A stretch of DNA of 64,000 nt from Cyanobacterium aponinum PCC 10605 (lineage in GTDB: Bacteria; Cyanobacteriota; Cyanobacteriia; Cyanobacteriales; Cyanobacteriaceae): the NCBI RefSeq assembly GCF_000317675.1, contig NC_019776.1, forward strand, positions 2,418,001 through 2,482,000, read 5' to 3'. Below the pieces are notes generated by a model, which saw only the letters and a program-made list of their open reading frames with translations, was not told where the DNA came from and ran no database searches. Below, piece by piece: positions 52,174 through 59,667 of the stretch (its first letter is position 1; each line of letters begins with the position of its first letter). The translations under genes and the position numbers were made by a program.

Positions 52174-53187
52174 TTAAGGAGTATTTACAAGATATTTTTC
52201 AAGATCATTAAGCACTTCATGGGCGGCAAAAATATTAAGCCCACGCCACACGGAAAAATCCACGACATATACTTGATTATTTTGTACTGCTTTGACTTTT
52301 GACCATAAAGGCTTTTGTTGTAGTTTTTCAATCACCGATCGATCATCCTTTTTCAATGGTGCGACAAAAAGAATATCACTATCAATAGTAGGTAATATTT
52401 CCTCAGAAATGGGCAAGTCATTATCCCCAGAGTCAGTAAAGAGGGGATTTAAAAATCCTAACTCATGTAAAATACCACCAGCAAAGGATTTTTGACGAGT
52501 AATGACGATTTGCCCATCAGCAACAAACATAAATGAGATTTTCGGGGGGCGATCGCCCATTAAACCTTTCAATTCTTGAATACGATTATCATAATCATCC
52601 ATTAATTGATTCGCCTTTTCCGTTTGATCAAAAACCCTTCCAGCCTCCTGAAGATGTTGTTTCCAATCTCCTTTGATTTCCTCCCAAGGCAAAATTACAG
52701 TGGGTGCAATTTGTGACAATTTATCATAGATTGGCTCAAACCATGAATGAGAAATAACGAGAATTAAATCGGGTTTAAGAGATAAAAGTTTTTCCAAATT
52801 AGGCTGACCTGATGAATTACGCAAAACTTCTATGTCATCGGTTTTATTTTGAAAATAGGGAAAATCGTCTTCGATTTCAGTAGTTATCCAAGTGGCGATC
52901 GGTTTTACATCCAAAGCCAAAATAACCGCAAGAGAGTTAAAATCGAGAGTGACAATTCGTTGAGGATTAAGAGGGATACAAGTCTCACCCCTAGCGTGTT
53001 GCACGACTCGACAATCTTGATTTGATACTTGAGAATCTTTAAGACTGTTATTAACACCACAAGATAACACAGAAAATATCAAAATTCCCGATAAAAATAG
53101 TAGAAAAAAAAGGTGTTTAACCCCCCTCAATCCCCCCTTGTAAAGGTGGGAAGTTTGGCGAAGGTGGGATTGGCTTAAAACTTCCAT
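52174..53187 (-). CDS. FecB-like siderophore-binding lipoprotein
   Basis: A binding protein of up to 337 residues. The lipoprotein signal is VKHLFFLLFLSGILIFSVLSC. Translation could start at the ATG at 53187, which overlaps the receptor stop by 13 bases and adds residues encoded by a C-rich repeat, or at a TTG near 53130. Typical motifs follow: VVQHARGETCIPLNPQRIVT, LEKLLSLKPDLILVISHSWF and KAVQNNQVYVVDFSVWRGLN. It lies in an operon with the FhuA-like receptor upstream and the DUF1636 gene downstream. The entry motif HARGETCIPLNPQR is close to that of the frameshifted protein at 38169, so the two units are probably duplicates. Confidence 0.84.
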   Translation of the reverse strand: MEVLSQSHLRQTSHLYKGGLRGVKHLFFLLFLSGILIFSVLSCGVNNSLKDSQVSNQDCRVVQHARGETCIPLNPQRIVTLDFNSLAVILALDVKPIATWITTEIEDDFPYFQNKTDDIEVLRNSSGQPNLEKLLSLKPDLILVISHSWFEPIYDKLSQIAPTVILPWEEIKGDWKQHLQEAGRVFDQTEKANQLMDDYDNRIQELKGLMGDRPPKISFMFVADGQIVITRQKSFAGGILHELGFLNPLFTDSGDNDLPISEEILPTIDSDILFVAPLKKDDRSVIEKLQQKPLWSKVKAVQNNQVYVVDFSVWRGLNIFAAHEVLNDLEKYLVNTP

Positions 53188-55664
53188 GAAATAGTCCCCT
53201 GAACAGTAAATGGTGCGCCATAAGAAACCCTTAAGTTATTGAAAGCATTTTCAAAATAGTCTGTGTCAAAGAGGTTTTTAATATTGATTGCGGCACTAAA
53301 ATTATTACGCCTATAAAAAATAGCCGCATCAGTTCTTAAATAATTAGGAACTTCAAATGTATTGCCCGTATCTCCAGCGCGATCGCCCACATAAAACAAC
53401 CCCAAACCAAAACCCAAACCTTGTAAATCTCCTTCTTGAATTTCGTAAGTTGTCCATAAACTAGCCGCATTAGCTGTTGTTCCTTGTATTCGGTTGCCTA
53501 CAGGGATACTGTTATCTTGAGTTACACGACCGTCATTATAGGCATAACTAGCAATAATATTCCACCCTGACAAAATTTCACCTGCAACACTAAGTTCTAT
53601 TCCTTGACTATTTTGTTCTCCTGTTTGAATAGAAAAGCCTATATTATTGGGATCGCTAGTTAAAACGTTTGATTGAGTAATATCATAAAATGCCAAGGTA
53701 GCTGAAAGTCTCTCATTCAAATTTGCTTTTACTCCAACTTCATATTGTGTACCTCTAGTGGGTTCAAAGTTACTGCCATCAAAAGCCGTACCGATCGCAG
53801 GCTCGAATGAGCGACTAAAATTAAAATAAAGGGAAATAGGTTTAATTGGCTGATAAACAATACCCACACGAGGACTAAAAGCACTTCCTGATTGACTTGT
53901 CTCCGTATCTGCCAGAAAATCTTTATTAGTTTGCATGAAAGTATCAAATCTACCACTGATGAGTAACTTTAAGTTTTCTGTAATTGTTACCTGATCTTGT
54001 AATAAGATACCAAGTTCATCTGTGACGGTATTGGTATCAAGTTCAAATGTAACAACTCCTGCCGGTTGACCGTAAATAGGATTAAATAAATCTATAGGCG
54101 CGCCTGATCTCCCCGTGAATTTGAGACTATTATTTAATCTTCCCAAATCAATACCAAAGAGTAATTGATGTGCGATCGAACCAGTTAAAAATTTTCCTGC
54201 CAAGTTGGTTGTAAATCTATAGTCACGATAACGATCATTGAGATCATTAGCTGTTCTTAGTAATGTGCGATTATCACTTAGAAGTTGAGAACCAATATTA
54301 ATACCAATACCATCATAGTTAAGGTATCCGTATCGAAAAACGTTGTTAAGTGATAAATTCTCATTAAATTTATGTTCTAACCTATATCCAATCCTAGCAG
54401 TAGTAACATCAAGATCACCCTCATTCGTAATGCGGGTATTGGGTATTTGCCCGTTGGGATTAGAAAATATTGTCCCAATGGCGGGTAAACCTAAATTGTA
54501 GTCTTCTTGTTCTAAATACTTATAAATTCCCTCAACAGTCAGATTTGTATTTTCTCCCAGTTCCAGACTTAAAACCGGTGCAATTACTAGATTTCTTGTT
54601 TGACTCCGTTCAGTGAAAAATCCTTGATCTCGATAAGATGCGTTAAGTCGATATAATACTTTTTCCTCCTCATCTAATGGACCAGATAAGTCCACTTCAC
54701 CACGATAAAAGTCAAAACTACCAAAGGTTGCCTCTACAAAATAATAGGGATCCCTTAAAGGTTGTTTTGTGACAAAATTAACCGTACCACCTGGGGAAGT
54801 TGCACCCAAAATAACAGAGTTTGGCCCTCCAATAACTTCAATTCTTTCAATTCCTGTTAAATCAGGTCCAACATTGGATGATAAGCCGTTCGTCTCCTTT
54901 ATTCCATTCAGAGTAGGTTGACTAAAAAATCCCCTAACTCGCAGTCGCAACGAATCGAAATTAGAAGGTGCAGAGTTACGAACACTAGGTGCATTAAGAA
55001 GTGCATCAGAAACATCTGATCGTTGATCTCTTATTACCTGTTGGGGAATAACCTGAATAGATTGAGGAATATCCTGTAAGGATGTTTCCGTGCGAGTTGC
55101 GGTGGAAGTATCTGGCACAAAATAACCTGTATCCTCCTGCCCTTCTTGAGTTGCCACAACTTCAATTTCTGTTTCGGATGTTGCCGTATCTCCTGCCGTC
55201 AAACTCAAAACTAAATTACTTTCAGAGGGTACAACTTGAGCCGTGGGAATCCCTGTTTTACCAGTGACAATAATTCTGATAGCGTTATTATCCAAAGGAG
55301 TTGCCCTAATTTCTGAAATCTGATCACTCGGATTTTCTGCCCTAAACTCCTCACCATCGGAAAGGGCTAACACGACATCTAAAACATCAATAATTAGAGT
55401 ATTTTCCTGAGTGTAAATTAGGGGTTGTAATTTTGATAAGGATTCGGTTTCAAGAATAATTTGTAATCCAGTCTCCGAAGGTTCGAGCTTAATACCTCTA
55501 ATTTCTACTATTTCTTGAGCTAAAAGTAACTCTGCTTTCTGAGCAATGGGTTCAATTTTACTCAGTCTAAGTACTTTTGATTCTTCCGCTTTAACGGAAA
55601 TATCAATCAATAAAGTAATAGTGACTATAGGCAACAGATAAAGAAAAAACCGATTTAATTGCAT
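53175..55664 (-). CDS. TonB-dependent siderophore receptor, FhuA-like, with AMIN domain
   Basis: An 829-residue receptor with a signal peptide ending SVKAEE, an AMIN domain (about 50-145), a TonB box EIEVVATQEG and the linker GYFVPDTSTATRTETSLQDI. The plug has DALLNAPSVRNS, LRVRGFFSQPTLNGIKETNG and RIEVIGGPNSVILGATSPGG. The barrel ends TVQGTISWKF. It is clearly related to the receptor at 39217 (shared AMIN and barrel segments such as AFYDI and GEQNSQG). The leader TTTAGTGTGAGGAAG lies 20 bases before the start codon. The binding protein and DUF1636 gene follow in the same transcript. Confidence 0.9.
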   Translation of the reverse strand: MQLNRFFLYLLPIVTITLLIDISVKAEESKVLRLSKIEPIAQKAELLLAQEIVEIRGIKLEPSETGLQIILETESLSKLQPLIYTQENTLIIDVLDVVLALSDGEEFRAENPSDQISEIRATPLDNNAIRIIVTGKTGIPTAQVVPSESNLVLSLTAGDTATSETEIEVVATQEGQEDTGYFVPDTSTATRTETSLQDIPQSIQVIPQQVIRDQRSDVSDALLNAPSVRNSAPSNFDSLRLRVRGFFSQPTLNGIKETNGLSSNVGPDLTGIERIEVIGGPNSVILGATSPGGTVNFVTKQPLRDPYYFVEATFGSFDFYRGEVDLSGPLDEEEKVLYRLNASYRDQGFFTERSQTRNLVIAPVLSLELGENTNLTVEGIYKYLEQEDYNLGLPAIGTIFSNPNGQIPNTRITNEGDLDVTTARIGYRLEHKFNENLSLNNVFRYGYLNYDGIGINIGSQLLSDNRTLLRTANDLNDRYRDYRFTTNLAGKFLTGSIAHQLLFGIDLGRLNNSLKFTGRSGAPIDLFNPIYGQPAGVVTFELDTNTVTDELGILLQDQVTITENLKLLISGRFDTFMQTNKDFLADTETSQSGSAFSPRVGIVYQPIKPISLYFNFSRSFEPAIGTAFDGSNFEPTRGTQYEVGVKANLNERLSATLAFYDITQSNVLTSDPNNIGFSIQTGEQNSQGIELSVAGEILSGWNIIASYAYNDGRVTQDNSIPVGNRIQGTTANAASLWTTYEIQEGDLQGLGFGLGLFYVGDRAGDTGNTFEVPNYLRTDAAIFYRRNNFSAAINIKNLFDTDYFENAFNNLRVSYGAPFTVQGTISWKF

Positions 55665-55749
55665 TGATTTAATTATACTTCCTCACACTAAACTAGAATT
55701 ATTAAGAAAAATTGTTAATTAGATGATAAGGAATATATAATTTTAATTT

Positions 55750-55789
55750 GAACGCCAGACGGATTTTTTTTTGAACGGTACAGGGATTA
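55750..55789 (-). promoter_or_regulatory. Tandem direct-repeat operator candidate ahead of the receptor at 53175-55664
   Basis: On the minus strand, AATCCCTGTACCGTTCAAA and AATCCGTCTGGCGTTCAAA share 15 of 19 bases with a 23-base period. They lie about 85-125 bases before the start codon. The AATCCGT start resembles the operator at 25648. Confidence 0.6.
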
Positions 55790-55803
55790 AAAGCTCACTT
55801 TAG

Positions 55804-56136
55804 TTAATTTAAGGTTTCTTTAATAATTTTTTCTATTTCCTGAACTGTAATATTAGCAGTATCCGACTTGGCGTAAATGAGTAAAAGTAAGACAATTTCA
55901 CCAGAAATTACCTGATAAATTATTCTATATCCTCCACTTTTTCCTGTGGGAATATCTGTATTTTTAGCTCTTACTTTGAAAATTGTTTGCTGTACACCTT
56001 TAATTTGATTCCCAACAAAATTTCCTTTTTGTAACTCTTTAACAGTAGGTTGAATATCGTTTTTGATGTTGCGATAACGTTTTGCTAATTGTTTAAGCTG
56101 ACGTTGAAAAGGAAGAGTGTAACGAATTTCTGTCAT
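55804..56136 (-). CDS. RelE/ParE-family toxin
   Basis: A 110-residue protein with the RelE/ParE build: YTLPFQRQLKQLAKRYRNIK at the start, then QTIFKVRAKNTDIPTGKSGG and YRIIYQVISGEIVLLLLIYA. RelE-type members cut mRNA on the ribosome and ParE-type members poison gyrase; the sequence does not separate them with certainty. The gene follows the antitoxin by three bases. The pair separates the AraC regulator from its receptor, so it was inserted into an existing unit without breaking either gene. Confidence 0.8.
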   Translation of the reverse strand: MTEIRYTLPFQRQLKQLAKRYRNIKNDIQPTVKELQKGNFVGNQIKGVQQTIFKVRAKNTDIPTGKSGGYRIIYQVISGEIVLLLLIYAKSDTANITVQEIEKIIKETLN

Positions 56137-56139
56137 TTT

Positions 56140-56376
56140 CTATTCTATTCCTTCCCAAAGTTCTTCTAAGGGAAAAGTTTTACCTTCTTGTGCATCTAAT
56201 AGACTTTGTTTTAATTCAGCAATTAATTCTGCTTTTGTATTACTATTTTCCGATAATTTTTCGTTTAATAAGCTGATAAGTTTTTCCCAAACTATTAAGG
56301 GTATTAAAACATCAGTTTTTTGTCCTTTTTCATTAGTTAAAAAACGAACTTTATGTTCTAAGTATTTAATATTCAT
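56140..56376 (-). CDS. Antitoxin of the RelE/ParE-family toxin
   Basis: A 78-residue protein starting MNIKYLEHKVRFLTNEKGQK, then DVLIPLIVWEKLISLL and an acidic end FPLEELWEGIE. The ATG at 56376 is chosen since a longer frame to 56493 would overlap the end of the AraC gene with a sequence of no recognisable type. It fits the small antitoxins found in front of RelE toxins in cyanobacteria. The upstream spacer is only about 50 bases long, so the promoter is short or lies in the end of the AraC gene. Confidence 0.7.
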   Translation of the reverse strand: MNIKYLEHKVRFLTNEKGQKTDVLIPLIVWEKLISLLNEKLSENSNTKAELIAELKQSLLDAQEGKTFPLEELWEGIE

Positions 56377-56428
56377 AGATAGATATTTATAAAAAATTTT
56401 ATATGATTCAGGGTTATGTATTTTATTA

Positions 56429-57442
56429 TTAATTATATATCTTTTGAAACTGTTTAGGGTTAACTCCATATTTTTGACGAAACGCAGAAGCAAAATAACT
56501 ACGACTATTAAAACCTACTTTCAATGCCACATCTTCAACTTTCATTTCTCCTGATGTTAGTAACTGTTTAGCTTGTTCGAGTCGATAATCGTGTAAATAT
56601 TTGAAGGTTGATGTGCCGAATAGTTCCCTAAATCCTCGCTTTAATTTAAAATCATTTAATCCTACTCGTCTTGATAATTCCATTAAAGTGGGAGGGTTTT
56701 CTAAGTTTTTTAATAAAATTTCTTTTGCTTGATATATTCTGTCAATATCACTTAAATTTCCTGTTTGTAAACGGCAATCTTGAAGCTGATTTTGCTGAAA
56801 TTGTTGACAATGAAGGGCTATTAACTCTACTGATTTGCTTTCCAAATATATCTGTTTCATAAAACCCTGGTAAGGGCAATTTAAGATTTGTCGTAATATT
56901 TTTTGCATCTCCCTTGTAATGTTACCTTGATCATAATAAGGTTGCGTTTGTTTTTCTACTAAAGTTTGACGCAAAAAAGGGGGGATTTGAGATAAATCTT
57001 CTTGGGAAAAACTATTAAAAAACTTTTGTGGCTCAATTTCTATATAAATGCGACTGAACTTTTCTCCTTTTGTCCACCATTCTGTTTCTTTGACATCACA
57101 ATTACAATCTGAGTAATATCTACCGATAGATTCCTCACTTTTACCTGTTAAACCATGACGCTCAATTCTGACTTTTCCCGACAAGAAAAAACTTAACCCG
57201 AATAGAGGTTGATTTAATTTATCTCTTAGAATAACTAGATCATCGCTAAATTCTACTTCATTGTATTCGATCGATAATCCATTGCGTAAATCAATGCCAT
57301 AACAACGATTTCTACCTAAATAGGGATGTTTTCCCTGAATGATATACCCGTATTTATTCCTTGAATAAGAAATATATGTACCATTATCATGACTTTCTGC
57401 CCAAATTTCCTCCCAGTCGTTTGATGTTATGATTTTTGCCAT
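56429..57442 (-). CDS. AraC-family transcriptional regulator (PchR-like)
   Basis: A 337-residue AraC/PchR-like regulator. The ligand domain has GRNRCYGIDLRNGLSIEYNE. The DNA-binding part has PTLMELSRRVGLNDFKLKRG and VALKVGFNSRSYFASAFRQK, ending YGVNPKQFQ. It reads toward the toxin-antitoxin pair and the receptor at 53175-55664, whose operator it most likely binds. The spacer of about 90 bases before its start holds a Fur-like box. Together with the receptor, binding protein and DUF1636 gene it forms the last complete unit of the island. Confidence 0.88.
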   Translation of the reverse strand: MAKIITSNDWEEIWAESHDNGTYISYSRNKYGYIIQGKHPYLGRNRCYGIDLRNGLSIEYNEVEFSDDLVILRDKLNQPLFGLSFFLSGKVRIERHGLTGKSEESIGRYYSDCNCDVKETEWWTKGEKFSRIYIEIEPQKFFNSFSQEDLSQIPPFLRQTLVEKQTQPYYDQGNITREMQKILRQILNCPYQGFMKQIYLESKSVELIALHCQQFQQNQLQDCRLQTGNLSDIDRIYQAKEILLKNLENPPTLMELSRRVGLNDFKLKRGFRELFGTSTFKYLHDYRLEQAKQLLTSGEMKVEDVALKVGFNSRSYFASAFRQKYGVNPKQFQKIYN

Positions 57443-57529
57443 AGTTTAATAATTACTTCTTATATTAAGCTCATCAATAGACCATAAAGCACATTACTGA
57501 TCATATATCATTAAATAGAATAACATAAG

Positions 57530-57544
57530 TAAAAATAATTCTCA
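57530..57544. promoter_or_regulatory. Fur-box-like site upstream of an AraC gene
   Basis: Read on the minus strand, TGAGAATTATTTTTA agrees with the Fur pattern TGATAATnATTATCA at about 12 positions. It lies about 90 bases before the AraC start at 57442. Confidence 0.45.
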
Positions 57545-57706
57545 TTAAAATAAAGCAAAAGTCTTAAGATAAACTTTCATCATCATCTTTTCTCATGATT
57601 TACGTACATCGAATAAAACATCGTCATTTTGAAAGTAGCAAAGATAAAAAATCTCAAAACCCTTATTTTTATTAAAAATGCGTAAGCCCAGATAAAATCT
57701 TAATGA

Positions 57707-57956
57707 TCAAGAAGGAAGATTTGCTGGATATTTAAAAAGATAATCTATTACTCCATCTGTACCTAAAATATGACTTACCCCTATGCCATAAAATTAACAT
57801 AGTAAACTCGATCGAACTTAACCGCCTTCAGACTTTTCCATAGAGAATTATTTTTAATTTCCTCAATTAAACCAGCAAAAGAATTTTTAGTATTAATATG
57901 GATTTTATCTCGTCCAAGATAGGTAAAAGATATTATTTTATCCTGATAGCGATCGC
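57707..57956 (-). pseudogene. Remnant of a FecB-like binding-protein gene
   Basis: This piece matches the C-terminal end of the frameshifted gene at 38169-38580: the stop region, the GTDGVIDDL-like stretch and the segment encoding FGRDKIHIDAKNSFAGLI. A base is missing near 57783, and about 140 bases are deleted between TTTAATTTCCTC and AATTAAACCAGC, where the intact copy has two TTCTAAAATT direct repeats. The upstream end stops exactly at a HIP1 octamer (57949-57956), beyond which the sequence is MFS gene. Confidence 0.85.
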
Positions 57957-58294
57957 ACTTATCCTTGTGTTTTATCGATTACTCCAAATTATCATTACCC
58001 CGTTAACGGGTATTTTAATCGATCGCACCTCCTATAAACAAATTATTAATTGTAATGATGCTGGTTCGGGATTTTGCATTATTTCTACAACCTTAGCGAG
58101 TGTTTGATTTCCCTAGGTAGGTTTATCTTGGTATTACCTTAATTGATATAGCCACAAAATGCGATCGCATTTTTGAATCCTTACTACAATCACAATATTC
58201 CTTACCTTCAGGTAGTGGTATGGCTTTCTTAATGGCAATAAGTGCTGTAATGATTAGTTTAATTAGCAATAAAGTTACAAAAGTTCTTAATTAA
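57949..58294 (+). pseudogene. Remnant of an EntS-like MFS gene with several deletions
   Basis: From the HIP1 octamer onward, the sequence matches the intact MFS gene at 47334: LIDRTSYKQIINCNDAGSGF against LIDRTSRKQLLIISDTGSAF. It then jumps to a part matching about 47800 (GITLIDM region) and, at a second GCGATCGCA (near 58160), to the last 130 bases of the gene (IFEPLLQSQYSLPSGSGMAF). The three pieces are in gene order, so successive internal deletions produced it. The end, at 58294, corresponds to the stop codon of the intact gene. Confidence 0.88.
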
Positions 58295-58475
58295 TCAGAA
58301 ATTAATTCAACTATAAACTAACTTTCAAATTCTAAAACCCCTTATTTTCGATTTTTTTTGGCTATTACTTGCTAATAATTATTAATTAATATAAGATATT
58401 AAGTTGATAATTAAATCAATAAATCATCTCTGCATTAGTCTTAAAAATCACATCAAAAAAGCAGAAATCATTACA

Positions 58476-59528
58476 ATGAAAGCGAAAAATCTCTTATTAA
58501 TATCCCTATTAAGTGCTATTCTCAACAACATGACGATGACATCATCGCCTGTTTTTGCTAATACTATTACTCTTCCCGATGGCGGTAAATGCGAAGGTGA
58601 GGTTTCAGGGGGTAATCTTAACGGTGAAGCCAAATGTACTTTTAGTAATGGCGATCGCTACGAGGGTAATTTTGTCGATGGGGAAAAGCAAGGTAAAGGA
58701 AAATATACTTTTGCCAATGGTGGTTACTATGAAGGTGAATTTCAAAATAGCCAATTTGAGGGGCAAGGTGTAAGAGTTTTTCCCGAAGGGGATAAGTATG
58801 AGGGAGAGTTTAAAGAAGGTAAGCCAGAAGGGAAAGGGGTTTATACCTCTACTGATGGTAGTCGCTATGAGGGAAATTTTGTCAATGGTTTGCCCCAAGG
58901 GGAAGGTACATTTATCTATAGTAATGGGGACAGTTGTACTGGAATGGTAACTGACGGTAAAATTAATGGCCAAGGTATTTGTACTTATGAAAATGGCGAT
59001 CGCTATGAAGGATTATTAGTGGATAGTCAACCTCAAGGAGAAGGAATCTATACTTTTGCTGATGGCGGTATTTATCAAGGTACTTTTCAAGAAGGAAGAA
59101 TCAGTGGTAAAGGTGAGCGTAAATATGCTGATGGAGATAGTTATGAGGGGGAAATAAAAAATGGTATTCCTCATGGTAAGGGTATTTATAAATTTGCAGA
59201 TGGCGGAGTATATGAGGGAGATTTTGAAAACGGCAAACAAGTTGGTAAGGGTATATATAAATTTGCCAATGGTAATCGTTACGACGGCGAATTTGTGAAT
59301 GGACAATTTGAGGGAGAAGGAATTTTTACTTTTGCGAATGGGGATGTCTGTCAAGGCACATTTAAAAATAATCAATTAAATGGCGATGTCATTTGCGATT
59401 ATGCCAATGGAGACACCTATAAAGGAGAGTTTGTTAATGGGAAGAAAAATGGCAGAGGAGTTTATAATTTTGCTGATGGCACGGTCATTGATGGCAATTG
59501 GAAAGATGACCAACCGATAAATAATTAA
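58476..59528 (+). CDS. Secreted MORN-repeat protein
   Basis: A protein of about 350 residues. The ATG at 58476 gives the signal peptide MKAKNLLLISLLSAILNNMT, cut after PVFANT; a TTG at 58404 would add 24 residues. The rest is about thirteen MORN units of about 23 residues, of the type GDRYEGNFVDGEKQGKGKYT. Some units carry cysteine (GDSCTGMVTDGKINGQGICT). MORN repeats form elongated beta sheets that bind lipids or proteins. The export signal places it in the periplasm or outside. It lies beyond the remnants, at the edge of the island, with no visible link to iron uptake. Confidence 0.85.
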   Translation: MKAKNLLLISLLSAILNNMTMTSSPVFANTITLPDGGKCEGEVSGGNLNGEAKCTFSNGDRYEGNFVDGEKQGKGKYTFANGGYYEGEFQNSQFEGQGVRVFPEGDKYEGEFKEGKPEGKGVYTSTDGSRYEGNFVNGLPQGEGTFIYSNGDSCTGMVTDGKINGQGICTYENGDRYEGLLVDSQPQGEGIYTFADGGIYQGTFQEGRISGKGERKYADGDSYEGEIKNGIPHGKGIYKFADGGVYEGDFENGKQVGKGIYKFANGNRYDGEFVNGQFEGEGIFTFANGDVCQGTFKNNQLNGDVICDYANGDTYKGEFVNGKKNGRGVYNFADGTVIDGNWKDDQPINN

Positions 59529-59532
59529 TAAT

Positions 59533-59660
59533 TAACCTCAGTTCGGTTTAAGAATATTCGATAAGGTTAGGTGTCAGGTTGCAGGTGTTAGGGGTTGAAT
59601 ATATTCAACCCTTACGGTGATGAGGAGATGAGGGGAGACTTCTGACTCCCGACTTCTGCT
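59533..59660 (-). mobile_element. Partial MITE-like element, copy D (reversed), with a perfect palindrome
   Basis: TAACCTCAGTTCGGTTTAAG at 59533, then GATAAGGTTAGGTGTCAGGT, match the reversed right end of copies A and B. The 20-base palindrome GGGTTGAATATATTCAACCC lies at 59592-59611; its core TTGAATATATTCAA also occurs at 24401. The far terminus is missing. Confidence 0.55.
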
Positions 59661-59667
59661 TATTAAC

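Noticed and set aside
57898-58107. A separate 69-residue membrane protein gene
   Set aside because: The frame runs from the reversed binding-protein remnant across the HIP1 junction into the MFS remnant, so it is an accidental fusion of two pseudogenes.
58605-59375. Minus-strand reading frames of about 120 residues inside the MORN gene
   Set aside because: They are periodic shadows caused by the repeated codons of the MORN units on the plus strand; they have no ribosome binding site or family resemblance.
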